A stretch of DNA of 64,000 bases from VFJL01 sp037147395. Lineage in GTDB: Bacteria > Pseudomonadota > Gammaproteobacteria > Burkholderiales > Nitrosomonadaceae. Shown piece after piece: positions 53,161-62,983 of the stretch. The stretch covers positions 1-64,000 of the forward strand of contig JBAWVG010000002.1 in the NCBI GenBank assembly GCA_037147395.1, read 5' to 3'. The position numbers and the translations under genes are program-made. The number at the start of each line of letters is the position of its first letter. Within the stretch, counting starts at the first letter, position 1. Below the pieces are notes generated by a model that saw only the letters and a program-made list of their open reading frames with translations, did not search any database and was not told the DNA's origin.

Positions 53161-55206
53161 TTAGTCAATTTTCATTACTTGCATACGCATCGGCCAGATG
53201 CCACGCTCAATCATCTTTGCACCTTCGAAGACAACATAACTCTGTCGACCGTAATGTGGCAGCGGACGCGCCAAAGCGGCGAGGGCAGTGACATCGCGAG
53301 CGGACACGAGCGTGACCACCGCCCCTCCCTGGCGACTTACCGTCCAAGCCTGTGCCGAACCCTTTCCCTGAACAACCCCTGGACGGATGGGTAACTGCCG
53401 GTGAGCAAGCCACGCATCAATCTGATCATGCAGACCTATCACTAGCACCGACACAGTCGGCAGGGCATTCGTCGCTGAAATTATTCTTGGTGAACGGTTC
53501 TGTAATTTTGTTGCCAATAACTCGGCTGCGGCGTATGCCTCACCGGTCTCTGGTAGCAAGACGGATACCACCGTCTCGTCTACCATGACTTGACGCAAAA
53601 TAGGAGGGGCCTCTTGTGGCATTAATTGCCGGAACAAACGCAGACCTGGATCGAGCGTAACTTCGACCGGCCGCGCCGGAACTTCCAATGTAAAGATCTG
53701 GCGCTTTTGCTCCAGATCGAGCATTCTGACCTCCTCCCCCTCTTCAGTACGTAGCCCAATCGGCACCCGTAACTGGTAGGTAGGTGCCGATTGCTCCAAT
53801 GTGATGGTCACCCTGTGTTTTGAGTCGGAATATGTACGTGCCGCTTCTGCAATACGCACAACCGGCGCACCCGGACGCGTCAACCACTGTCTAAAAAATA
53901 CCCTCAGATCTCGCCCCGATACGGTCTCAAATGCACGCTGCAAGTCCTTCCAAGAAGCGACGCGAAAGCGCTGCTCATGCCAGAACAACTGCAACGCACG
54001 GTCGAACGTCTCTTGCCCGAGCAAGTCGCGCATCATCAGAAACACCATCGCCGCCTTGTTATAACCGACGATCTGAGAGGCTCCATGGGTGCGTGAGGTA
54101 AACTCCGTCAATGGGGCGTCCTGGCCAGGTGCTAGCGCGGAAAAGTCTCGTAACCACCCGACCCGCATCTCTCTCGCCGCTTCTGACCCTTCTCGCTCCT
54201 TGTAAGCATAATCCGCCATGAAGGTGGTTAGCCCCTCGGACCAATTGCCATGGGCATAGTCGGGATAAACACCATTTCCCCACCAGTTGTGTAGTACCTC
54301 ATGTCCGAGCGAGGTCGCACGGATGAATGGCAGCCTCAGAACCTCGATACCGAGATAAGTGAGCGTTGGCATACCGAAACCGGTCGGTGTCGGGCTCGAC
54401 ACCACACTGAACTCAGTAAATGGGTACTCACCAATCCATGTCTCGTAAAATTCAATGTAACCCTTTACCTCTTCACGATATTTTTTGGCAAGATCCCCAA
54501 TTTGCGGATGAAAATAAGTACGCAGCTGGATCGACTTACCACCCGCACCACGCATTGTGTCGGTCCCGATCGTATAAGGACCGGCCATAAGATCGATCCC
54601 TTCAGAAGGAAAAGGGAATTCGAAACTCGCACGATAGCCTTCGGCTGTTTCAGATTCATCAACCAAGCGTCCTGCAACTAAACCGCGCTGACCTGGCGGC
54701 AGCTCAAGACTAACGCGATACCGCGGAAGTGTTCCTGCTAAGTGTGGATACCAGCCACTGGAATCAGGAAGGAATGTGCCGGCAGAGCCGCTCGCCGGCT
54801 CAGTCCTGCCGAGTGTCTGCCGGTGTTCGAGTGAACTGTCCATTGGCGCAAGCTCACCCCTCCAATGAATCTCAATCCGACGCTGTCCGTGCTGACGGCG
54901 TGGAATCCGCCAGACTTGGGTATTAACACTACCTGAAATGGATTTCCCCATAGGCAGCCCATCGACCAGAGCATGCGTCACTTCAAAACGGCGACCCAGC
55001 ACCAGCGTCAACTCATCAACGGCTGATGCGGTGATGAGGCTGCGCCCTTCAATCCGACGTGAGGCCGGATCAATACGCACAGTAATGTCGTATCCGACAT
55101 CCGTCTTTACACTTGGCGCTGAAGATGCAGCTGTCGCAATAAGACCCGAGAGAACGAGGCATGTAATGCCCCTGATGACCTGCACCCTTGCTCCGATCAG
55201 GGTCAC
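53161..55206 (-). CDS. Secreted M1-family-like metallopeptidase (gluzincin)
   Basis: 681 residues with a signal peptide (about 1-30). An N-terminal beta domain is followed by a gluzincin catalytic domain: His302-Glu303-xx-His306 (GHEVLHNWWGNG), Glu324 in NWSEGLTTF, and the likely catalytic Tyr in VGYNKAAMVF. The M1 aminopeptidase GxMEN motif is replaced by GFGMPTLTYLG, so the usual anchor for the substrate amino group is missing; it may be an endopeptidase or act on unusual substrates. A C-terminal alpha/beta region (about 560-681) is unassigned. Its ATG overlaps the ChaN-PDZ stop by 4 bp, implying coupled synthesis and a shared periplasmic role. Confidence 0.82.
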   Translation of the reverse strand: MTLIGARVQVIRGITCLVLSGLIATAASSAPSVKTDVGYDITVRIDPASRRIEGRSLITASAVDELTLVLGRRFEVTHALVDGLPMGKSISGSVNTQVWRIPRRQHGQRRIEIHWRGELAPMDSSLEHRQTLGRTEPASGSAGTFLPDSSGWYPHLAGTLPRYRVSLELPPGQRGLVAGRLVDESETAEGYRASFEFPFPSEGIDLMAGPYTIGTDTMRGAGGKSIQLRTYFHPQIGDLAKKYREEVKGYIEFYETWIGEYPFTEFSVVSSPTPTGFGMPTLTYLGIEVLRLPFIRATSLGHEVLHNWWGNGVYPDYAHGNWSEGLTTFMADYAYKEREGSEAAREMRVGWLRDFSALAPGQDAPLTEFTSRTHGASQIVGYNKAAMVFLMMRDLLGQETFDRALQLFWHEQRFRVASWKDLQRAFETVSGRDLRVFFRQWLTRPGAPVVRIAEAARTYSDSKHRVTITLEQSAPTYQLRVPIGLRTEEGEEVRMLDLEQKRQIFTLEVPARPVEVTLDPGLRLFRQLMPQEAPPILRQVMVDETVVSVLLPETGEAYAAAELLATKLQNRSPRIISATNALPTVSVLVIGLHDQIDAWLAHRQLPIRPGVVQGKGSAQAWTVSRQGGAVVTLVSARDVTALAALARPLPHYGRQSYVVFEGAKMIERGIWPMRMQVMKID

Positions 55207-56417
55207 CGCTCCTCTGCCGGAAATTTAGCGATGACCTCGATTGTCTCGCTGCCTCGTTTTACCTTGAGCGGTAACCAAGTACCTGGCGCATGACGCTTGA
55301 CCGCTGCGACAACATCCCCAGTCTGCTTAACCACCACACCCGCTACCTCGAGCATCACATCGCTATTACGCAGACCCGATACCTCAGCAATACTGCCTTT
55401 CTCAACCTGCAATACCCGTGCACCACCCTCTGAAGCAATCTCAAAGCGGATCCCAAGCCGCTGATGCTGCTGGGTAGATGAGACAAATGGTGCGACACCG
55501 AACACAGCGTCGGCCAGTCCTGTGACGAGCTGACCACACGCCTTTCCGCTATCCCATGGAAGCAACATAGCAACATCTAGAACCTTGAGATCTTTCAACT
55601 GGTGGGGGACCCCATAGCCATGCTTGATATGTCCCGCGCCCATGATCCCGACCACCAGCGGGCGGCCCGGCCTCTCGAGCGAGCGATGTATCGCTTGCGC
55701 CATCGCTCGGTCCCATAGCTGCTGGCTCTCGACAAATCGCCTAAAATCTGGATCGTCGTGGCCAATCTCAGTTTTTTTCTTACCCTCCCGTTCATGCTCT
55801 CGATATATCGGCAGCAGGTAATCAAGGTATGCGCCACTCGGATTAGCCGGTCGCGTCACTCCTTCACGCTCATTCTCCGGCACACCATCGAAACTCTTCG
55901 CGGAGATCTCCCGCCTCAAGCGCGTATCAACATTGAGCGCCACCATCGGTATCCGGTTCATACGCGCGAAATGGAATAGCGGCAGATAGTAACTCGCATC
56001 CGTACTCCAAACGGAGTCCCAATCTGCGGCGGCAAGAAATTCAGTCTCGGAGAACTCTCCCGCCACCCATCGATCGAGTGCCTTTTGTACCCGCCTAGGG
56101 AACATCTCAAAACCGATCACCATGTCCGGCCGGGAGGCATAAAGTGCGGCCAGCATATGCAACTGCCAACGGTGATGCTCGAGGTTATCATGCACCTCAC
56201 CGAGCAAAACTACCGACTGTTTTGCCGCACGCCCAATGACCTCGTTACTGGCTATCTTCTTGCCAGCAGGTACTACCCAACTCGCCACCGGAACACAGTC
56301 CGCACCCTCCTTATTAGTAGATTTTGATTGAGCCGATGCAAGATTGAAATCTGCCCCAACTGCCAGCAGGGCAACACCAATAAGACCCGCACATAGCGCA
56401 CTCTTAGAAATTACCAT
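55203..56417 (-). CDS. ChaN-family (heme/iron-associated) protein with C-terminal PDZ domain, secreted
   Basis: 404 residues with a signal peptide (about 1-30, ending in ASAQS) but no lipobox, unlike ChaN lipoproteins. The ChaN/DUF399 domain (about 60-280) has VVLLGEVHDNLEHHRWQLHML, GFEMFPRRVQ and VVGIMGAGHIKHGYGVP. A PDZ domain follows (about 315-400; GIRFEIASEGGARVLQVEKGS, GLRNSDVMLEVAGVVV). Campylobacter ChaN binds heme, and other family members are called heme-dependent hydrolases or TIKI-like; function here is uncertain. Coupled by ATGA overlap to the M1-like peptidase, suggesting a two-protein module. Confidence 0.8.
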   Translation of the reverse strand: MVISKSALCAGLIGVALLAVGADFNLASAQSKSTNKEGADCVPVASWVVPAGKKIASNEVIGRAAKQSVVLLGEVHDNLEHHRWQLHMLAALYASRPDMVIGFEMFPRRVQKALDRWVAGEFSETEFLAAADWDSVWSTDASYYLPLFHFARMNRIPMVALNVDTRLRREISAKSFDGVPENEREGVTRPANPSGAYLDYLLPIYREHEREGKKKTEIGHDDPDFRRFVESQQLWDRAMAQAIHRSLERPGRPLVVGIMGAGHIKHGYGVPHQLKDLKVLDVAMLLPWDSGKACGQLVTGLADAVFGVAPFVSSTQQHQRLGIRFEIASEGGARVLQVEKGSIAEVSGLRNSDVMLEVAGVVVKQTGDVVAAVKRHAPGTWLPLKVKRGSETIEVIAKFPAEER

Positions 56418-56444
56418 ACTGGATACTCCATACCGTAAGTTCTG

Positions 56445-59400
56445 TCAGCATACCCATCTTCTCGCATTTCTAAACATCCTCATCCATGGACCATCTTCAT
56501 GCCGCTCTGTCTCACCCCCATCCTTGATGCTCAACCCCGTGGCGGGATACCACGAATGCTGAGCAACACGAAACACCCGTTCCGGATGTGGCATGAGTAT
56601 GCTGAAGCGCCCATCCGGCGTAGTCATTCCGGCAATACCCTGGGGAGAACCATTGGGATTGAGTGGATAAATCTCAGTGGGCTTACCGTAATTGTCGACA
56701 AAACGTAGTGCGATCAGAGATGATGCAGCCAATAGCGCTTTCTCATCGACAAATTCCGTATGACCCTCTCCGTGAGCAACAGCGATAGGCATACGACTAC
56801 CAACCATTCCATCAAAAAACATTGAAGGACTTTGCTGAACCTCAACCATAACGAAACGGGCTTCAAACTGCTCTGACTTGTTACGCACAAAGTGGGGCCA
56901 ATACTCTGCACCGGGAATTATTTCATGCAGATTACTCATCATCTGGCAGCCGTTACAGACTCCCAGGGCGAAGGTATCGGTTCGCTGGAAAAACATTTTG
57001 AATTCATCACGCGCGCGATGATTGAATAGAATTGACTTGGCCCAGCCTTCTCCTGCCCCCAGCACATCTCCGTAGGAGAATCCACCACATGCAGCCAAGC
57101 CCTGGTAATGCTGTAACGAAACACGTCCATTGATAATGTCACTCATGTGCACATCAGTCGCAGCAAATCCAGCCCGGTCAAAGGCCGCAGCCATCTCGAC
57201 CTGACCATTCACACCCTGCTCTCTCAAAATAGCAATTCTTGGCCTCGCTCCACTCTGAATATAAGGGGCAGCGATATCATCGTTCACATCAAAACTCAAC
57301 CGCACACTCAAACCAGGATCAGTGATATCGAGTATGCGATCATATTCCTGCTGTGCACACTCAGGATTATCCCGCAGCTTCTGCATTTGATGAGTGGTCT
57401 CAGACCAAGTGCGATGTAAATCTACGCGCTGCTCGGAAAATACCGGCTTATTGTTTCTCAAGAAACGTACTTGATCCTTATCGTTGAGACTTCCGATGAC
57501 GAAACTCATATCGCGCAAACCAGCCTCTGCCAGAACTTCCAGAACGGCATAGTGATGCTCTGTTCTGATCTGGATCACCCCCCCGAGCTCCTCATTAAAA
57601 AGCACCGAAAGGGTTCGTCCATGAGCCCTTCCGTCCATTATTTCGGGTCTCAGCTCATAACCATCCACATCGTTAGCAGGCCCGTCGAAACACAGTTGAT
57701 CGAGATTGACCGTGATACCGGAATGACTGGCAAAGGCCATCTCGCACAACGTCACAAATAGGCCCCCATCAGAACGGTCATGATAAGCAAGTACTCTGCT
57801 CTCTCGATTCAAGCGTTGCAGCGCCGCGAATAACCCCTTGAGCTTCTGTGCATCATCCAGATCTGGAGTTATATCACCGACCTGCTTATAGACTTGTGCT
57901 AGCGCCGATCCGCCTAGACGGTTTCTACCCGCGCCCAAATCAATCAAGATCAGTTCCGTCTCTCCACAGTCGGTACGTAATTGCGGTGTAAGTGTCTTAC
58001 GCACATCCATCACTCGCGCAAAAGCAGAGATGATCAATGACAGGGGTGCAGTCACCTCCTTCTGGACGATCGTACTCTGATCATTCCCCTTCTCAGTCCA
58101 TACCGTCTTCATCGACATGGAATCCTTACCTACCGGGATACTGATCCCCAGTTGTGGACATAACTCCATCCCTACGGCATGGACCGCATCGTACAGGCCC
58201 GCATCCTCACCTGGATGCCCCGCCGCCGCCATCCAGTTAGCAGAAAGCTTAATCTCTCCGATATCTTCAATCAGTGCAGCGGCGATATTGGTGATGGCCT
58301 CACCCACAGCCATACGCGCAGAGGCAGCAGGATCAATCAACGCCAGCGGCGTGCGTTCCCCCACGGCAAATGATTCACCGAGATACGTTTGATAACCCAT
58401 CATGGTTACAGCCACATCTGCCACTGGAACTTGCCACGGCCCAACCATCTGGTCGCGAGCGGTCATACCACCGACCGTGCGATCGCCGATGCTAATGAGA
58501 AAAGTCTTGTCCGCCACTGACGGCAGGCGCAGCACTCGGTATGCTGCCTCCTTCAGTTCCGATCCTGCTGGGTCGAATGACGACAACAATCTACTGAGGC
58601 GGATAACCTCACGCGTCATTTTTGGAGGCTTGCCGAGTAGCACCTCAAGCTCCATATCAACTGGCAACGGGCGATCACCGAATAACGGGTCAATCACGGA
58701 GAGTTGTTGTTGCGTAGTCGCCGTACCTACTACCGCAAACGGACAGCGTTCACGCTCACAAATCTCGCCGAATAATTTCAACGACTCCGGACCAATGGCC
58801 AGCACATAGCGCTCTTGAGATTCGTTACTCCAAATTTGCAGTGGCGACATGCCTGACTCTTCAGAGGGGATATCGCGTAAATTAAATCTCCCGCCGCGAC
58901 TTGAACCGTGCACCAGTTCAGGCAGTGCATTAGATAGGCCACCCGCTCCGACATCGTGTATCGAAAGAATTGGGTTAGGCTGACCCTGCATCTCCATCTG
59001 CCAGCAACGGTCGATTACCTCCTGCGCACGCCTCTCCATCTCAGCATTGCCGCGTTGGACTGAGTCGAAATCAAGATGTTCTACATTTGATCCGGTGTCC
59101 ATGCTGGAAGCGGCTCCACCACCAAGACCAATCAGCATTCCTGGCCCACCTAATTGAATCAGCAGTGAACCAGAGGGGATTTCCTGCTTAAACGAGTGAC
59201 TCTCGCAAATATGACCTATACCCCCTGCCAGCATAATCGGCTTGTGATAGCCACGCATCTCACCCGCAACCTGCTCCTCGAATGTACGGAAGTACCCCGC
59301 CAGAATGGGTCGTCCAAACTCGTTGTTGAATGCTGCCCCACCAATTGGGCCCTCCAACATGATCTGTAATGCCGAGGCGATACGGGCGGGTTTCCCATAA

Positions 59401-60473
59401 GTACGGCTGTCATTTTTATGGTATTGCTCCCACGGCTGTATAAAACCAGGGATGCTTAAATTGGAAACTGAAAATCCTGTGAGTCCTGCCTTGGGCCTAG
59501 CACCACGACCGGTAGCCCCCTCATCGCGAATTTCACCACCCGCACCGGTGGCGGCCCCAGAGTGAGGTGAGATTGCAGTCGGATGATTGTGGGTCTCCAC
59601 CTTCATCAGGATATGCGTCTGCTCCTGGACATAGCTGTAAGCATGGTCCTTGCCGGGGTAGAGTCGCGCAATATTCTCCCCCACCATGATGGAAGAATTA
59701 TCCTCATAAGCCACCACCGTCCCCTTAGGATGCTGCTGATGGGTATTACGGATCATCGAAAATAGCGAATGCGTCTGTGCCTTTCCGTCTATCACCCAAT
59801 CTGCGTTGAAAATCTTATGGCGGCAATGCTCCGAGTTTGCCTGCGCAAACATCATCAACTCAACATCCGTGGGATTGCGTCCAATGCGCATAAAGCTGGC
59901 TATAAGATACTCGACCTCATCAGTCGACAGGGCCAGCCCCATCTCAGTATCGGCGAGTTTCAATGCCATCAATCCGCCGGTCAGGACATCTACCGTGTCG
60001 AGCGGCACAGGCGCATAATGTCTGAACAATTTATCTGCATCTTCAAATGAATTGAAGACCGCCTCGGTCATACGATCATGTATCAGAGAGAGGAGTGCAG
60101 ATCGATCTAGAGCAGAGAGCCCACTTGTAGTTTGAATGTAGAATGCCAGTCCTCGTTCCAAACGCAAGACTGCTTCTAACCCACAATGACGAGCAATATC
60201 CGTGGCCTTGGATGACCAAGGTGAGATAGTGCCGGGACGTGGCAACACCAGCATGAACTCACCTATCGGCTCTTCCCTCTGCTGTGCCGCACCGTATTTC
60301 AATAACTGTGCGAGTGTCGCACTCTCCTCCGGCCTCAGTTCACGCTCCACCGTGCAAAAATGCCAGTACTCCGCATAAATGTGGGAAACTTGTGGGACAG
60401 CGGTCTTGAGTGCTGCAGTTAGTTTTTCAAGACGGAATGGAGAAAGGGCGCTACCGCCGCGGAGTCGAAGCAT
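56445..60473 (-). CDS. purL: Phosphoribosylformylglycinamidine synthase PurL
   Basis: Large single-chain FGAM synthase of de novo purine synthesis, 1342 residues (E. coli about 1295). N-terminal PurS-like part, two AIRS-type domains with KVETHNHPTAISPHSGAATG split at the catalytic His, GGAAFNNEFGRP, SIHDVGAGGLSNALPEL, PVGKDSMSMKT and YHDRSDGGL, and a C-terminal class I glutaminase with the nucleophile in LGVCNGCQMM and the His/Glu of MPHPERVFR. Monocistronic, divergent from nnr. Confidence 0.98.
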   Translation of the reverse strand: MLRLRGGSALSPFRLEKLTAALKTAVPQVSHIYAEYWHFCTVERELRPEESATLAQLLKYGAAQQREEPIGEFMLVLPRPGTISPWSSKATDIARHCGLEAVLRLERGLAFYIQTTSGLSALDRSALLSLIHDRMTEAVFNSFEDADKLFRHYAPVPLDTVDVLTGGLMALKLADTEMGLALSTDEVEYLIASFMRIGRNPTDVELMMFAQANSEHCRHKIFNADWVIDGKAQTHSLFSMIRNTHQQHPKGTVVAYEDNSSIMVGENIARLYPGKDHAYSYVQEQTHILMKVETHNHPTAISPHSGAATGAGGEIRDEGATGRGARPKAGLTGFSVSNLSIPGFIQPWEQYHKNDSRTYGKPARIASALQIMLEGPIGGAAFNNEFGRPILAGYFRTFEEQVAGEMRGYHKPIMLAGGIGHICESHSFKQEIPSGSLLIQLGGPGMLIGLGGGAASSMDTGSNVEHLDFDSVQRGNAEMERRAQEVIDRCWQMEMQGQPNPILSIHDVGAGGLSNALPELVHGSSRGGRFNLRDIPSEESGMSPLQIWSNESQERYVLAIGPESLKLFGEICERERCPFAVVGTATTQQQLSVIDPLFGDRPLPVDMELEVLLGKPPKMTREVIRLSRLLSSFDPAGSELKEAAYRVLRLPSVADKTFLISIGDRTVGGMTARDQMVGPWQVPVADVAVTMMGYQTYLGESFAVGERTPLALIDPAASARMAVGEAITNIAAALIEDIGEIKLSANWMAAAGHPGEDAGLYDAVHAVGMELCPQLGISIPVGKDSMSMKTVWTEKGNDQSTIVQKEVTAPLSLIISAFARVMDVRKTLTPQLRTDCGETELILIDLGAGRNRLGGSALAQVYKQVGDITPDLDDAQKLKGLFAALQRLNRESRVLAYHDRSDGGLFVTLCEMAFASHSGITVNLDQLCFDGPANDVDGYELRPEIMDGRAHGRTLSVLFNEELGGVIQIRTEHHYAVLEVLAEAGLRDMSFVIGSLNDKDQVRFLRNNKPVFSEQRVDLHRTWSETTHQMQKLRDNPECAQQEYDRILDITDPGLSVRLSFDVNDDIAAPYIQSGARPRIAILREQGVNGQVEMAAAFDRAGFAATDVHMSDIINGRVSLQHYQGLAACGGFSYGDVLGAGEGWAKSILFNHRARDEFKMFFQRTDTFALGVCNGCQMMSNLHEIIPGAEYWPHFVRNKSEQFEARFVMVEVQQSPSMFFDGMVGSRMPIAVAHGEGHTEFVDEKALLAASSLIALRFVDNYGKPTEIYPLNPNGSPQGIAGMTTPDGRFSILMPHPERVFRVAQHSWYPATGLSIKDGGETERHEDGPWMRMFRNARRWVC

Positions 60474-60589
60474 CAGGCGAGATGAGGTGATGAATTGGAA
60501 AGCGTAATTTTACACGAGAAGACAATCCGCCCGTAGCCCGATACACTGTTAGTTGACGGTCCCGATCGAACAACTCATGAATATAAAGC

Positions 60590-62080
60590 ATGACCACCCC
60601 CACCCCTATCTACACCACCGCTGAAATTCGCTCCATTGAGCGGCTTACTGCTCCGCTTACAACCCCGACCTTAATGGAAAGAGCCGGTTTGGCCGCCGCC
60701 GAGATTGCGCGCGACCAATTGCTTACCAAAGAAATCAACGCGGTACTGGTGCTAGCTGGTCCAGGTAACAATGGTGGCGATGCCTTCGTTGTTGCTCGTT
60801 ATCTAAAATCCTGGTGGTTCAATGTCACACTGGTATTCAGTGGCAATCACGAGCACCTGCCCAATGATGCCAAGCATGCGCTGGATAAGTGGCTTTCTGC
60901 CGGTGGTGAAATCTTAACCGAGATTCCAGAGAATAAAATATGGGGAGCAGTGATCGATGGACTTTTTGGTATCGGTCTAGATCGCAATCTAGTCGGCAAG
61001 GATCTCGCGCTCGTTAATGCGATCAACCTCATGCACTTGCCAGTACTTGCACTCGATATCCCAAGCGGCTTAGGAAGTGACAATGGGGATTGCTATGGTG
61101 CAACGGTTCGAGCCACCATGACGGTCACCTTCATCAGCCTCAAGCCGGGCCTGTTCACTCGGTGTGGCCCCGATTATTGCGGTAAAATTTTTCTGTGTAA
61201 ACTTGGTCTTGACCCATCTTCCCTGGTTCCCCCACACACGTGGAAACTGGATCAAGCTTATGCACAGAAACTATTGCCTCCACCGCGTCCTTCTGACAGC
61301 CACAAGGGCATGTTCGGTAGCATCGGCATCATCGGTGGCTCAGCCGGAATGGTGGGCGCGGCGCTGTTAGCTGGAACCGCCGCACTGAAATTAGGCACAG
61401 GGCGCGTTTACCTCGGACTGATGGCCGCTGATGCGCCAGTCGTAAGTACAGTTCAGCCTGAATTGATGCTTCGACCTGTGCACGAGCTACTCAAAATTGA
61501 TCACCTCAATTGCTTGATCGTCGGACCCGGTCTGGGTATACAGCCAGATGCTTATTTCTGGCTCAAGAGCGCGCTCGAGTCTGGAATACCACTGGTGCTG
61601 GATGCAGATGCACTAAATTTGATCGCCACCCATCCAGAACTTGCCAGCCTGCTACGAGCACGTACAGCAGCCTCTATCCTTACCCCTCATGTCGCGGAAG
61701 CTGCTCGGCTACTCGGCACCGACTCGTCGAATCTGCAGCATGACCGTATGGCCGCCGCGGCCGAATTGACGAAGCGTTTTAATTGCTACGCAGTGCTAAA
61801 AGGTGTCGGCAGTATTTGTGCTTTCCCCGATGGTAGGCGTTACCTCAATACCAGCGGCAATCCTGGTCTGAGCAGCGCAGGAACAGGCGACGTGCTGTCC
61901 GGCATCATTGGCGCTTTGCTAGCGCAGGGTCTAAATGCGGAGAATGCACTCTTGTTGGCGGTTCATCTGCACGGCGCTGCTGCCGATTCTCTGCTAGAAA
62001 GGTATGGAGGCCCGGTGGGGATGACTGCGTCAGAAGTCACCGATGCAGCCCGCAGCCTGTTAAATCGATGGCTATACTAG
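60590..62080 (+). CDS. nnr: Bifunctional NAD(P)H-hydrate epimerase / ADP-dependent NAD(P)H-hydrate dehydratase
   Basis: Repairs hydrated NAD(P)H. 496 residues: N-terminal YjeF_N epimerase domain (about 1-215; MERAGLAAAE, LAGPGNNGGDAFVVARYL, DGLFGIGLDR, ALDIPSGLGSDNGD) and C-terminal carbohydrate-kinase-like dehydratase (about 225-496; KGMFGSIGIIGGSAGMVGAALLA split at the nucleotide site, VGPGLG, VLDADALNLIA, LTPHVAEAARLLG, NTSGNPGLSSAGTGDVLSG). Complete fusion, as usual in proteobacteria. Weak Shine-Dalgarno sequence. Confidence 0.97.
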   Translation: MTTPTPIYTTAEIRSIERLTAPLTTPTLMERAGLAAAEIARDQLLTKEINAVLVLAGPGNNGGDAFVVARYLKSWWFNVTLVFSGNHEHLPNDAKHALDKWLSAGGEILTEIPENKIWGAVIDGLFGIGLDRNLVGKDLALVNAINLMHLPVLALDIPSGLGSDNGDCYGATVRATMTVTFISLKPGLFTRCGPDYCGKIFLCKLGLDPSSLVPPHTWKLDQAYAQKLLPPPRPSDSHKGMFGSIGIIGGSAGMVGAALLAGTAALKLGTGRVYLGLMAADAPVVSTVQPELMLRPVHELLKIDHLNCLIVGPGLGIQPDAYFWLKSALESGIPLVLDADALNLIATHPELASLLRARTAASILTPHVAEAARLLGTDSSNLQHDRMAAAAELTKRFNCYAVLKGVGSICAFPDGRRYLNTSGNPGLSSAGTGDVLSGIIGALLAQGLNAENALLLAVHLHGAAADSLLERYGGPVGMTASEVTDAARSLLNRWLY

Positions 62081-62125
62081 AAAAACCCTGAAATGAACGT
62101 ACCGGAAGGTCTGTTCAAGGCTTCC

Positions 62126-62152
62126 TTGGTTGTAATCGCCAATTCTTATAAT
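62126..62152 (+). promoter_or_regulatory. Candidate promoter of the carbonic anhydrase gene
   Basis: A perfect TATAAT at 62147-62152, with TTGGTT at 62126-62131 but a short 15-bp spacer. AAGGA lies nine bases before the ATG. Suggests transcription independent of nnr. Confidence 0.4.
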
Positions 62153-62174
62153 GTAACTGAAAGGAACTCTCAGC

Positions 62175-62951
62175 ATGTGTTATCGGTGTGATCAAAGAAA
62201 TTTAGACCAACAGAATCTCAATCAGAACCCAAGCAAGCGTTCGTTTCTCAAACTGGCTGCGGTCTCCGCCATCGGCTTAGGTCTTGCGGGTGCTGGCATC
62301 GCAACAGCTCAGGGAAAACAATCGGCCAAGACTTATTCCAAAATTCCACCAAAACCTGAAAATGTGCTAACACCTGACCAGGCTCTTGAAAGGTTAATGA
62401 AGGGTAACGAGCGTTATGTTGCCGGCCAATCGTTGCCCCTTAACTTTCATGATGTCCAGGATGCTCTGGTCAAGGGGCAGAATCCCTACGCCACCATTCT
62501 AGGTTGTTCTGATTCGAGGGTCAGCCCTGAGCACTGCTTCGATGAGTCGCACGGGGATCTGTTTGTGTCCCGAGGTGCTGGTAACTACATAACAAATGAC
62601 AATATAGCCACAATCGAGTATTCAGTCGCAGTATTAAATACACCACTGATCATGGTACTTGGTCATGAAAGTTGTGGTGCGGTCAAGGCAGCGATTGAGG
62701 CTGTTGATCATCATAAAGACTTCCCAGGACATATTCAGCTACTGTCCAGTGCAATAGCACCAGCGGTCAGGGCGGTCAGTGACAACTCCATTAGTCGCTT
62801 GACTAATGTGACCAAGAAGAATGTCATCATGACGGTTGAAAGACTGAGAAATAAAACACCCATACTGGATTATTATCACGACCAGAAGAGAATTCGAGTC
62901 GTCGGTGGGCTATATCACCTGGATACCGGCAGGGTCGAACTGATCGCTTGA
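62175..62951 (+). CDS. Exported beta-class carbonic anhydrase
   Basis: Interconverts CO2 and bicarbonate. 258 residues. Zinc ligands Cys111 (GCSDSRVSPEH with Asp113-Arg115 dyad), His164 and Cys167 (GHESCGAV) are all present. The N terminus carries CYRC (residues 2-5), a polar region, and a Tat-like signal: SKRSFLKLA followed by AVSAIGLGLAGAGIATAQG, with Lys-Arg instead of Arg-Arg. This predicts export of the enzyme to the periplasm, folded with its zinc. Stands alone between nnr and recN; own promoter likely. Confidence 0.93.
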   Translation: MCYRCDQRNLDQQNLNQNPSKRSFLKLAAVSAIGLGLAGAGIATAQGKQSAKTYSKIPPKPENVLTPDQALERLMKGNERYVAGQSLPLNFHDVQDALVKGQNPYATILGCSDSRVSPEHCFDESHGDLFVSRGAGNYITNDNIATIEYSVAVLNTPLIMVLGHESCGAVKAAIEAVDHHKDFPGHIQLLSSAIAPAVRAVSDNSISRLTNVTKKNVIMTVERLRNKTPILDYYHDQKRIRVVGGLYHLDTGRVELIA

Positions 62952-62983
62952 GGGGTGACTCTTATTAAGAGAATAAAAGAGCG

